64,000 nucleotides of DNA. It comes from an uncultured Bacilli bacterium. GTDB taxonomy: Bacteria; Bacillota_I; Bacilli_A; RF39; UBA660. This document shows positions 44,434 to 53,273 of the stretch, in pieces. The notes under the pieces were generated by a model. It did not search any database. It worked only from the letters and a program-made list of their open reading frames with translations, and was not told the DNA's origin. Location: assembly GCA_934096945.1 (NCBI GenBank), contig CAKOND010000007.1, forward strand, positions 1-64,000, read 5' to 3'. The position numbers and the translations under genes were made by a program. The first letter of the stretch is position 1. Each line of letters opens with the position of its first letter.

Positions 44434-45198
44434 ATGGAAAAAGTATATGGATTTACAAATGAATTTGTTGCGGCATACCCAGATATATATAACTTTGATA
44501 ATGCCGATGTTTTAAGTGTTATTGGAAGTGGAGATCAATATTTTACATCAGTATTAGCAGGTGCCAAAAATGTAACACTTTTTGATATAAACATTAATGC
44601 TTGGCATCATTTTGTACTAAAGTCAACAGCTATTAAACATTTAGTATATGAAGATTTCTGGAAATTTTTTATAACCGATGGCCTAAACAATATTGAGTTA
44701 TATCTTAAAATTCGTGATTATTTACCTCAGGAAACTAAACACTTTTTTGATCTACTCCGTGTAACTAAAATGAAATTTTCCAGTATTAAGTTAAAAGCTT
44801 TATTACTTGATAATCTTTCAAAAGAAGAATACATAAGAATGTTACCATATTTAGAAAAAGAAAATTATTACAAACTACAAGCAATATTAAATAAAGTAGG
44901 CTTACATGAATGTATTATAAAAGATTTTAAAGATATATCATCGGGAAATGAAAGAAAAAATTATGATATAATGCTCCTTTCAAATATTTATCATTGGCTT
45001 GATTTAAATCCTGAAGAATTTAAATTAATGTTAAATAAATTTGATCCATGTATAATTCAAGCTGTATATGCTTGGCATTACTATGCTGATATCATAGAAT
45101 TCGAAACTATGGGCTTCACCATTACTGAAGTACCAGCCATAAAACAAAATATAGAAAATTCCATAAATTATGTCCTAACCTATAAAAGAACTAGGTAA
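44434..45198 (+). CDS. DUF3419-like SAM-dependent transferase
   Basis: 254 aa. The SAM-binding motif VLSVIGSGDQYFTSVLAGAK and the following acidic residue in VTLFDIN are clear. The overall layout matches DUF3419/BtaA-like proteins, which transfer the aminocarboxypropyl group of SAM or methylate. The mid-region is helical. The start at 44434 has an AAGGGGGA site. An upstream ATG (44401) lies within the promoter region. The substrate is unknown. Confidence 0.75.
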   Translation: MEKVYGFTNEFVAAYPDIYNFDNADVLSVIGSGDQYFTSVLAGAKNVTLFDININAWHHFVLKSTAIKHLVYEDFWKFFITDGLNNIELYLKIRDYLPQETKHFFDLLRVTKMKFSSIKLKALLLDNLSKEEYIRMLPYLEKENYYKLQAILNKVGLHECIIKDFKDISSGNERKNYDIMLLSNIYHWLDLNPEEFKLMLNKFDPCIIQAVYAWHYYADIIEFETMGFTITEVPAIKQNIENSINYVLTYKRTR

Positions 45199-45249
45199 TT
45201 TATTGCATTTTAAAAATATTAATAATATAATTAAGTAGGTGATTAAATC

Positions 45250-46581
45250 ATGTATGAAAACAAAAAAGTATTAATTTTAGGAGCTGCTAAAAGTGGTATA
45301 GCAATTGCAAAATTGTTAGCAAATAAAAATAACGATATCACTTTAACAGATTTAGTAAAAATAGATCAGAAAGTAAAAAAATCATTAGAATCAATAGGTA
45401 TAAAAATTATTATTACTAAAAATCAAATTGATTTATTAGATGAGTCATGGGATCTAGTAGTTAAAAATCCAGCTATCAAATTTACAAGCCCATTGATAAA
45501 AAAATGTGTAGAACTTAATCTTAGAGTAGAAAACGAAATGGAAATTGCCTATCATTTTCTACCTAAAGATGTTAAAATTATCGGAGTGACTGGTTCAAAT
45601 GGTAAAACAACAACAACAACAATCCTTTATAATATGTTAAAATTATCCAAAAATAATGTAGTTATGGGAGGCAATATTGGAATTCCATTAACAGATTTAC
45701 TAAACAAAATTAAATCTGGAGATATATTACTTCTTGAAATAAGTGACCACCAATTATGTGATTTTCACGACTTTAAAACAGACATAAGTATTTTAACAAA
45801 TGTCTGTCCTACTCATCTAGATTATCATGGCACGTATGAACACTACATGAACACAAAAAAGAATATATTTAATAATCACACATCTAAAGATTTAGCCATA
45901 ATTAATGAAGATAATATAGATGCTTGTAAAATAACTAAAAATATAAATTCAACTAAAGTGTATTTTAGTAAAAAAGATATTACATGCAAAGCTTATTTAA
46001 AAGATAATTACATTTATCTAAATAATCAAAAAATGATAGATGTTAACAATTTGAAATCTAAAGGTGAGCACAATTATGATAATATAATGGCATCTTTAAT
46101 TGCATGTAGTTATTTTAAAATGGACCTAGAAAAAATAAGAAAATTTTTAGAAAATTTTAGTGGGGTTGAACACCGCTTGGAATTTGTAAGAAATGTTAAC
46201 GATGTTTTATACTACAACGATAGTAAATCAACAAATCCCACATCAACAATCACTGCATTAAAAACATTTAATCAACCAACTCATTTAATTTTAGGTGGAG
46301 AAAATCGAAATCAAGACTTTCACGAATTAGATAATTACATAAAAAATGTAAAATATATTTATGCAATAGGAATGACTACAGATATTGTAGAAAAATATGC
46401 CAAAAATGTAAATATTCCTTGTTATAAAGCCTATACATTAAAAAATGCTATGGATTTTTTGAGAAATAACGTTGAAAAAGGAGACATAGTATTATTATCA
46501 CCAGGATCCTCAAGCCAAGATCAATATCCTCATTTTGAAAATCGTGGCGATGAATTTAAGAAAATAGTAAATAATTTATAA
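45250..46581 (+). CDS. murD: UDP-N-acetylmuramoylalanine-D-glutamate ligase
   Basis: 443 aa Mur ligase adding D-Glu to UDP-MurNAc-L-Ala. Rossmann-like N-terminus (VLILGAAKSGIAIAKLL), ATP-binding VTGSNGKTTTTT (near 114), the HLDYHGTYEHY segment, and NDSKSTNPTSTITAL are conserved. It is not with other mur genes here. Its own terminator follows. Confidence 0.97.
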   Translation: MYENKKVLILGAAKSGIAIAKLLANKNNDITLTDLVKIDQKVKKSLESIGIKIIITKNQIDLLDESWDLVVKNPAIKFTSPLIKKCVELNLRVENEMEIAYHFLPKDVKIIGVTGSNGKTTTTTILYNMLKLSKNNVVMGGNIGIPLTDLLNKIKSGDILLLEISDHQLCDFHDFKTDISILTNVCPTHLDYHGTYEHYMNTKKNIFNNHTSKDLAIINEDNIDACKITKNINSTKVYFSKKDITCKAYLKDNYIYLNNQKMIDVNNLKSKGEHNYDNIMASLIACSYFKMDLEKIRKFLENFSGVEHRLEFVRNVNDVLYYNDSKSTNPTSTITALKTFNQPTHLILGGENRNQDFHELDNYIKNVKYIYAIGMTTDIVEKYAKNVNIPCYKAYTLKNAMDFLRNNVEKGDIVLLSPGSSSQDQYPHFENRGDEFKKIVNNL

Positions 46582-46585
46582 AATT

Positions 46586-46619
46586 AAAGTGTATGAATTA
46601 ACAGACTCATACGCTTTTT
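46586..46619 (+). terminator. Terminator after murD
   Basis: AAAGTGTATGA...TCATACGCTTTTT. Confidence 0.8.
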
Positions 46620-46636
46620 AAATTAATAAAAATATC

Positions 46637-46665
46637 TTGAAAAAAAAATAATAACAATGTATAAT
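46637..46665 (+). promoter_or_regulatory. Promoter of the surface protein gene at 46695
   Basis: TTGAAA (46637-46642), 17 bp, TATAAT (46660-46665). Confidence 0.7.
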
Positions 46666-46694
46666 TGTAATATAATAAAAAAGGGGCTGATAAA

Positions 46695-48044
46695 ATGAAT
46701 GGACAAAATCCAGATTTAAATAATGGCACAAATAATGAATTAAATGGAACTACACTAGGTCCAATATCTTTAGGTGCAGTGCAAAACAATCCAAATATGG
46801 CAACACCTGATCCAGTGCAAATACCTAATGTAGTGCCTAATAATACTCCAAATCCAACACAAATGCCAAATTCAAATCCAGGTGCATCACCACAAGTTGA
46901 AAATTTAAATAGTACACCACCAGTAAATAATCCAGTAGCACAACCAATTCCAGGAACTGAAAGCTTAATGCCAGGAAACAAAGCTGAAGCAAATAATAAC
47001 TTTGCCACTGACAATAATATAAACAATTTTTCAAATTTCAATAAAAATCAAAATATAGGAATGATTCCTCCTCAAAATATTGAGCCAAAGAAAAAGAAAA
47101 CATTGGGTAAAATATTATTTGTTATTTTGATAATTATTTTAATAATTGGAGTTGCCTTCGGAGTATATTATTTTCTAAATATAAGTAATAATACTGTTAA
47201 ACTAACACCTAAAAATGTAAGTGTTGGGCTTGGGGAAACAATTCCAGATAATATTAAAGAATATGCAATTATTACGAAAGGTAATGCCAGCATCTGCAAT
47301 GTTAATACTAGAAATGTAAATACAACATTAGCAGGTGAATATGAAGTAACAATTACATGTGGAAAAAGTGTGTATAAAACTAAAGTAATTGTAAGTGATA
47401 AAAAAGCACCAGATGCTAAATTTAATCTACTTTTCAGAACTGTAAATAGTACTTTAACAGTTGATGATTTTATAAAAAGTTGTTCTGACCCATCAAATTG
47501 TAAAACAAGTTTTGTAGATGAATCAAAAGTAAATGAATATCTTAAAACACCAGGTGGACCATATGAAATTGAAATTGCTGCGGAAGACGATTTAGGAAAC
47601 AAAGCAATTTATAAGACAACTTTATATGTAACATCGGATCCAATTACTGGATTTGTATATTTTACTAGTCCTGAAACAACATTAACAGATTACAAAGCAA
47701 AAAAAATAATAAATGATATATTTCCTATAAATCAGTATTTAACATTTTTAAATGTTGCTCGCAGGGACTATAAATACACTTTTGAAAATGCCAAGGTGTA
47801 TGAAGAAGTCATAGGAAATAAAGAAAATATCATAACATTTGATGGCGTAACAGGAATAGCAAAATATAATGACAAAGAACTAAGCTTAGAAATATCAACA
47901 GATTTAAGCATAACAACATTAAATAATGAAAATAATGGAAGTTTTCCAACATCATATCCAGACATTCAAACAATTTATAAAGATACAAAAGGATATGCAT
48001 TCTCTTTTATAAAGAACTATCCTGAAACTGAAAGTGAAGAGTAA
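46695..48044 (+). CDS. Single-pass membrane protein with disordered N-terminus and Ig-like domains
   Basis: 449 aa. Residues 1-130 are Asn/Pro/Gly-rich low complexity (cytoplasmic). A membrane helix is at about 137-158 (ILFVILIIILIIGVAFGVYYF). The external part has bacterial Ig/DUF5011-like repeats (GEYEVTITCGKS...VSDKKAPDA; GPYEIEIAAEDDLGNKAIY). The final 120 residues are unassigned. Strong own promoter. It is probably a cell-surface protein of unknown ligand. Confidence 0.7.
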   Translation: MNGQNPDLNNGTNNELNGTTLGPISLGAVQNNPNMATPDPVQIPNVVPNNTPNPTQMPNSNPGASPQVENLNSTPPVNNPVAQPIPGTESLMPGNKAEANNNFATDNNINNFSNFNKNQNIGMIPPQNIEPKKKKTLGKILFVILIIILIIGVAFGVYYFLNISNNTVKLTPKNVSVGLGETIPDNIKEYAIITKGNASICNVNTRNVNTTLAGEYEVTITCGKSVYKTKVIVSDKKAPDAKFNLLFRTVNSTLTVDDFIKSCSDPSNCKTSFVDESKVNEYLKTPGGPYEIEIAAEDDLGNKAIYKTTLYVTSDPITGFVYFTSPETTLTDYKAKKIINDIFPINQYLTFLNVARRDYKYTFENAKVYEEVIGNKENIITFDGVTGIAKYNDKELSLEISTDLSITTLNNENNGSFPTSYPDIQTIYKDTKGYAFSFIKNYPETESEE

Positions 48045-48069
48045 TCTTCATTTTTTTCTTGTATAATAA

Positions 48070-48930
48070 GAAAGTCATCCAAAATTTATGGCAAAAGGTG
48101 TACATGAAAGTTTTAGAACTAATAATACATTAAGTACTTATAAAAATAAAAAGTATGAAACTATCAAAGTAGATTTTAATAAAAGAATAATAACTTTGCC
48201 AAAATTAAAAGAAGTAAAGTTTCGTGGATATAGAACAACTAAAGAAATGGTAGGAAAAATAAAATCAGCAACAATTAGTAAAGATGCTAACAAATATTTT
48301 GTAAGCATCTTAGTTGAAGTGCCATTTATTAAATATTCAATAAATCCAACATCAATCGTGGGATTAGATTTAGAAATTAAAGATTTTATAGTAACATCAA
48401 ATGGAGAAAAATTAAAAAATGAAGTAAAAGTTAATGAGAAGAGATTAAAAGGATTACAAAAGTGGTTATCAAGATGTAAACCAGGAAGTAAGAATAGATA
48501 TAAAGTAAAATTAAAAATACAAAGATTGTATTTAAAAATAAGAAATGCCAGAAAACATATGATATATAAACTTGCAAATAATATCTTGAAGGAAAATGAC
48601 ATTGTAGTTGTTGAAAGATTAGATGTTAAAAGCATGTATCAAGTCCATAAAATAGCTAAACACTTAAAAAACATACCAATCAGTGAATTTATACGAGTCT
48701 TAAAATATAAATCAAATTGGCTAGGTAAAAAAGTAATTGAAATAAATAAATATTATCCAAGTAGTCAATGTTGCAATAGATGTGATTATAAAAATGAAGA
48801 AGTAAAAGATTTAAGTGTAAGAAAGTGGACATGTCCAAGATGTGGATTAATACATGATAGAGATATAAATGCAAGCGAAAATATAATGTTTGAAGGATTG
48901 AAAATATATATGAAAGAGTGTATAATATAA
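48070..48930 (+). pseudogene. tnpB: IS605-type TnpB (OrfB) lacking its N-terminus
   Basis: Homology to TnpB starts abruptly at HPKFMAKGVHESFRTNN (48076, or ATG 48088). The N-terminal HTH/REC part of roughly 90-100 residues is missing. All three RuvC residues are seen: D in VGLDLEIKDF, E in VVVERLDVKSM, D in HDRDINASENI. The zinc ribbon CNRCDYKN...CPRCG is intact. The usual GIDLG reads GLDLE. No TnpA is adjacent. It probably cannot act as a normal RNA-guided nuclease without the N-terminal recognition part. Confidence 0.88.
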
Positions 48931-49070
48931 ATAAGAACGAAATGAATATAAGTAGGGTGGTGACCATCCGAAGTTGGTCTGTGGAGAAACCTAAGGTTTC
49001 TGTGAAACAGAAAAGTGTTACCGTGAGGTAACACAGATACTTGAATTTCGTTAGAAATTTAAGTTATGTT
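48890..49070 (+). ncRNA. Omega-RNA-like right end of the IS605-type element
   Basis: After and overlapping the tnpB 3' end there are ordered hairpins: GGTGGT/ACCATC (about 48956-48968), AGAAACC/GGTTTCT (about 48985-49002), GTGTTACC/GGTAACAC (about 49014-49034), and AATTTC/GAAATT (about 49044-49058), then TTAAGTTATGTTCAAC. This is the layout of omega RNA scaffolds that end at the right end of IS200/IS605 elements, with flanking DNA as guide. Exact ends not determined. Confidence 0.65.
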
Positions 49071-49113
49071 CAACTTATTTAGGTGAATGTGGTAAAATAA
49101 AGGTGTGATGAAA

Positions 49114-49887
49114 ATGAAAAAAACAAAAAAACTATTTTTATATTTACTTGTACTTATAGGGGTTATTCTAATCATAATATTATTTATGAAAATATTTAAA
49201 TTCAACAAAAAGACTAATATAGAATATCCAGAGGTGACAGAATCAGAAATAAATGAACTTTATAGCTTATTTTCTGAATCAAAATTTAGTAGCTTTCCAT
49301 CATTTTACTTAGGAAACTATATATCAAGTAATAACATAAATTTTTCTACAGTTGCTCAAATAACATACGATTATATTAACAGAAAAAATCCATTTAAATT
49401 TGAAACCATAACTAAAAAAGATTTAGATTTAACTCAAAATAAATATAAACTTCTTTCTAAAATTGATAAAAACTATTTTTTAAAAACAGCAAAATACATA
49501 TTTGAAGAAACAAATGCTTATGATATAGATTTACCAGTTGATGAAACAAAAAGTATAAAAATCAGAGATTCATATGATTATATTTATGTTTATGAAAGTG
49601 AAAATACTTATAATGATAATATAGTTTATTATAAAGGATTAGATAGTTATACTGTAGAAAATGGAAATGAATCAATAAAACTAATTGAATATTTTCTATG
49701 GTGTGATAAAGCTACTACTTTATGTTATGATAATGTTCGTATTGGTACAAATGATGTCACAGAAAGTTCTATAAGATATAGTGAAAATTTAAATATTAAA
49801 GAAAATATTGACAAAATAAAAAAATATGAGCATAAATTTTCATATAAGAATGATCACTATGAATATGTAAGTTCAAGACAACTTTAG
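49114..49887 (+). CDS. Membrane-anchored protein of unknown function
   Basis: 257 aa. An N-terminal anchor (LFLYLLVLIGVILIIILFM) is followed by a mostly helical, charged extracellular domain with a pair of cysteines near residue 205 (WCDKATTLC). No family recognised. The promoter appears to use TGTGGTAAAAT just behind the IS right end, so the element's boundary may supply expression. Start at 49114, since 49108 is too close to the AAAGGTG site. Confidence 0.65.
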   Translation: MKKTKKLFLYLLVLIGVILIIILFMKIFKFNKKTNIEYPEVTESEINELYSLFSESKFSSFPSFYLGNYISSNNINFSTVAQITYDYINRKNPFKFETITKKDLDLTQNKYKLLSKIDKNYFLKTAKYIFEETNAYDIDLPVDETKSIKIRDSYDYIYVYESENTYNDNIVYYKGLDSYTVENGNESIKLIEYFLWCDKATTLCYDNVRIGTNDVTESSIRYSENLNIKENIDKIKKYEHKFSYKNDHYEYVSSRQL

Positions 49888-49907
49888 ACAAAAAACGGGG
49901 GGAAAAT

Positions 49908-50942
49908 ATGAACGAATTATATTTATATGACATATGTTATAAATCATTTTTACTTTTTTTAAGTGAAATGGATGAGCGATTTAATGACTCGGATAAACTA
50001 AATCAAATAATTATTGATATTCTAAGAAATAAAAATAGTATTTTTAATGCATATTTAAAAAAACACTTAGATGAATTTAATATCGATTTAGATGTAGCAA
50101 AAAGAATAATAATGCTCACCATTGTAAGTAAATCATATATAATGAACTATTATGACTTTGTTCATGAAATAAATATTACTTACAGTGAAGAAACTATTGA
50201 AAAGTTAGAATCTTTAAGTAGAAAAGAAATATTAGATATCTTTTTAAATCCTAGTTATATAACCAAAGATTTAATTAAAGATTTTACTGACTATTTAGTA
50301 AGACCATATATATTCCACACTAAATCAAAAAAATTAGTATTAGAAAGTGGAAAATTTTCGATCCTTTTTAAATTAAATCCTTTAGAAGTTTTAGACATTT
50401 GGGACTACATAGATGATGATGAGTTATTAGAATCTGAAAACCTGATTCAAACATTTTTTGATCTATATGATAAAACAATAACTGAAGTAGAAATAGATGA
50501 TACTGGAGACAGTAAAAATTATGAAAGCGTTGAAGATTTTGAATTTTCTCTATTTACTGACAATTTATATGAATTTTTTAAAGAAGACGAGAGTAAAATA
50601 ACATTATTTTTAAGCTATATCTTTTCTAATGTTTATGAAACTTTAGTAATAGAAAAATCATCTGGATGTGTTGACTATAAAAAATATTTTGACTTAATAC
50701 CACTTTTTGAAAATCTAGATATATATGAATTAAAAGATAGATTTTTATCTGATAAAGAATTTGCCTTCGACATAATTGATATATTCGTATTAGGAAATCA
50801 AAGTTTGATAGAAAATGAATTAATAGAGAAAAGAGATAAATTTAAAGAAAAAGGAGATGTAGCTCTTTTAAGAAGATTAAATCCTTATTACGAAAAAGAA
50901 GAAATAGTTTATGAAAAAATAAAAGAAACTAGCGAAAACTAG
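49908..50942 (+). CDS. Acidic helical protein of unknown function
   Basis: 344 aa, rich in D/E/L and predicted alpha-helical throughout (FLSEMDERFNDSDKLNQIII, ITLFLSYIFSNVYETLVIEK). No membrane segment or known motif. The ribosome site CGGGGGGA is strong. It is 20 nt behind the membrane-anchored protein, so the two are probably co-expressed. Style resembles the unknown proteins at 54801 and 55807, without obvious homology. Confidence 0.65.
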   Translation: MNELYLYDICYKSFLLFLSEMDERFNDSDKLNQIIIDILRNKNSIFNAYLKKHLDEFNIDLDVAKRIIMLTIVSKSYIMNYYDFVHEINITYSEETIEKLESLSRKEILDIFLNPSYITKDLIKDFTDYLVRPYIFHTKSKKLVLESGKFSILFKLNPLEVLDIWDYIDDDELLESENLIQTFFDLYDKTITEVEIDDTGDSKNYESVEDFEFSLFTDNLYEFFKEDESKITLFLSYIFSNVYETLVIEKSSGCVDYKKYFDLIPLFENLDIYELKDRFLSDKEFAFDIIDIFVLGNQSLIENELIEKRDKFKEKGDVALLRRLNPYYEKEEIVYEKIKETSEN

Positions 50943-52516
50943 TTTTCTTTTTCAACTAAAACAGCATGAACAACATATTTATTATTTTCATCAGCACAAG
51001 TAGAAAGGGTAAGTATTTTATCAGTTTCCTTTAAATCAACTTTAAAATCATAAATACTTCTACTTTTTATTAAATTAAACATATTCATTTTAGCTTCATT
51101 ACTTGGAAAAATAACTGTTAGATAATCAGTAGTGGTTTCTACTTTATATAAAGAAAATATTCTATATTCTAAAGTATCATATAAACTTTTTAAAGTAATA
51201 ATTTGATTGTCTGGATTACTATACCAATTATATCTCATCATATTTTGTAAATTTCCAAACATAATGCCATTATAATATCTATTGTGAGCAAATATTATAA
51301 CATTATCACTTAAGTTAACTACATCACCACGATAGTCCATGAAAACCCAACCATTTTTATCATCTTTAAAGAAAATATTATGGTTTAAATAATAACTATT
51401 ATCAATACCTTGAACAACTGGATAATCTATGTTAGTATTTGGAACTTTAAGCCATGCCACTGTCTGAGGATTTATATTTTTAAATACACTAGCAACATCT
51501 TTATTAATAACTTTTTTATCTTCTTCTTTAATATCTTTATTCATTTCATCAACAATCAATTGAGTATTGTCCAAACTTATAATCTCTTTTAAATTTTGTT
51601 TTACTTCTTCATCATTTTTCATCGAATTATAATTATCGTAAAATACATAAATAAATATAACAGAAATTATTAAAATTATTATATAAGCACAAGTTTTAAG
51701 AATACTATTATTAGTTTGCTTTAAAATATTATCTCTTACATAATCATTACTATATTCTAGTTTAAAATATATTTTATAGCGCTTACTTTTCTTTTTATTA
51801 AATTCCCTTAGATAGTTAATAGTATCTTCGTTAGAAATATTATCATGAATAATTATTTTTACATTTTTTTTATTGTTTTTTCTAAGTACATTCACAATAT
51901 ATTCTAAATCATTTTTGTTTACATAATTAACATTAATAGTTTTTAAATACTTATTTATTTTAATAAATGCATCAAAATCTTCTTCATCTTGAAAAGACAT
52001 TGGCAAATCCACTTGAATATTCATCTTATAAAACATACTTGAAAAAACACTTAAATTATTTTGTAACATAAAATCAGATAAATAAAGTATTTCATTTCTA
52101 GATTCCACTAAAATTCCATATTTATCTAAGTATTCAATCATAAATGGTTGAAGATTATAACAACTTACATTTTTAATACTAGTTTTAACAATTAATTCAC
52201 ATATTTTAAAAGTAAGCTGTGCATCTTCTTTTATAACAATGTTAATAATATTTGAATTACTCTTTAAAATATTTAACATAGTGGGCACAAATTCAATTTT
52301 TTCTATTATGATGGTATCTATATTATAATTTTTAGTAAGCTCATTTACAAAAGTAGACGTAATTTTAACATTATTATTTAAATAATCAAGAGAAAATATT
52401 AGTTCATCAGAACTAATTACATTTGTATTTAATAAATTTTTATTTTCATTAGACAATCGTACCTTTTCTTTAATATATAAGGCATTATCTTTAATTTTAA
52501 ATAATAATTTTTTCAT
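50939..52516 (-). CDS. Class B-like sortase with a large N-terminal cytoplasmic domain
   Basis: 525 aa, about twice the length of a normal sortase. Residues 1-270 are a leucine/isoleucine/asparagine-rich cytoplasmic region I cannot assign. A membrane helix is at about 276-295 (AYIIILIISVIFIYVFY). The sortase domain (about 340-525) has PNTNIDYPVVQG, the catalytic His in IIFAHNRYYNGIMFGN, Cys in TLSTC, and an expected Arg is not obvious near the C-terminus. It attaches proteins to the wall. The substrate candidate is encoded divergently at 52649. Start chosen at 52516. Confidence 0.88.
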   Translation of the reverse strand: MKKLLFKIKDNALYIKEKVRLSNENKNLLNTNVISSDELIFSLDYLNNNVKITSTFVNELTKNYNIDTIIIEKIEFVPTMLNILKSNSNIINIVIKEDAQLTFKICELIVKTSIKNVSCYNLQPFMIEYLDKYGILVESRNEILYLSDFMLQNNLSVFSSMFYKMNIQVDLPMSFQDEEDFDAFIKINKYLKTINVNYVNKNDLEYIVNVLRKNNKKNVKIIIHDNISNEDTINYLREFNKKKSKRYKIYFKLEYSNDYVRDNILKQTNNSILKTCAYIIILIISVIFIYVFYDNYNSMKNDEEVKQNLKEIISLDNTQLIVDEMNKDIKEEDKKVINKDVASVFKNINPQTVAWLKVPNTNIDYPVVQGIDNSYYLNHNIFFKDDKNGWVFMDYRGDVVNLSDNVIIFAHNRYYNGIMFGNLQNMMRYNWYSNPDNQIITLKSLYDTLEYRIFSLYKVETTTDYLTVIFPSNEAKMNMFNLIKSRSIYDFKVDLKETDKILTLSTCADENNKYVVHAVLVEKEN

Positions 52517-52648
52517 ATTCTCAAATCCTATTACTTTATTATAATAACACAATTTTACATTTTTTAATATATTTTTTAAAAAAATATGTTGTTTTTTGTA
52601 TTTTTATGATATAATTTAGACATAATAAAGATAAGGAGAGATATAGTG

Positions 52649-53206
52649 ATGAAAAAGTTTTTAGGTTTTATGGCATTAACAATGGCAATGTTAGTTTTAC
52701 CAGTGGTGGCAAAGGCAGATACAAATTTTGCCGTAGATTGTGAAAAGAGCTGTCCCACAGAAAATGGAAAGTGTATATCTGCATGTAAAATAACAGCAAG
52801 TGGTAATACATCAAACATAACTAGCATTTCTGTAAATATTGATTTCGTGGCTGATAAAGGTATTGTGCTAAAAGACTTTAAAGTTGGTGACGGATGGACA
52901 AAATTAAGTCCAACAGATGAAACAATTAATGTAGGATCAGACAAGGTTCAATTAAGCTTTGTATCAAGTGGTGTAACTTCATCAAATTTTGAAATAGCTT
53001 CATTTAATATGGAACTTGATGATGCATCAGTTAATTGTAATGCAGAAGTAGAAATTAATAATGTCAAAACAGAAATAAAAGATGAAAAACCAAGTAACCC
53101 TAGTACTGGTGCTGCTCTTCCAATTGCAATCATTGGATGCGGTGCTATTGGTGTTGGATTAATCTATACAGCAACTAAGAAAAACAAAAAAATGTACAAA
53201 ATATAA
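52649..53206 (+). CDS. Small wall-anchored protein with NPSTG sorting signal
   Basis: 185 aa. Signal peptide (KKFLGFMALTMAMLVLPVVA), a cysteine-containing N-terminal region, then a cohesin-like beta domain (ISVNIDFVADKGIVLKDFKV). The C-terminus has the sorting signal NPSTG, a hydrophobic helix (LPIAIIGCGAIGVGLIY) and a basic tail KKNKKMYKI. NPxTG fits class B sortases (NPQTN type). Divergent from the sortase and with an extended -10 promoter (TGATATAAT). Likely the dedicated substrate. Confidence 0.8.
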   Translation: MKKFLGFMALTMAMLVLPVVAKADTNFAVDCEKSCPTENGKCISACKITASGNTSNITSISVNIDFVADKGIVLKDFKVGDGWTKLSPTDETINVGSDKVQLSFVSSGVTSSNFEIASFNMELDDASVNCNAEVEINNVKTEIKDEKPSNPSTGAALPIAIIGCGAIGVGLIYTATKKNKKMYKI

Positions 53207-53215
53207 GAAATTTTT

Positions 53216-53244
53216 AACAATCTTGTTTTCAAGATTGTTTTTTT
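53216..53244 (+). terminator. Terminator after the wall protein
   Basis: AACAATCTTG-TTTT-CAAGATTGTT followed by a T-run. Confidence 0.85.
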
Positions 53245-53273
53245 GTGTTAAAATAACACCAGGTGAAGAAATT

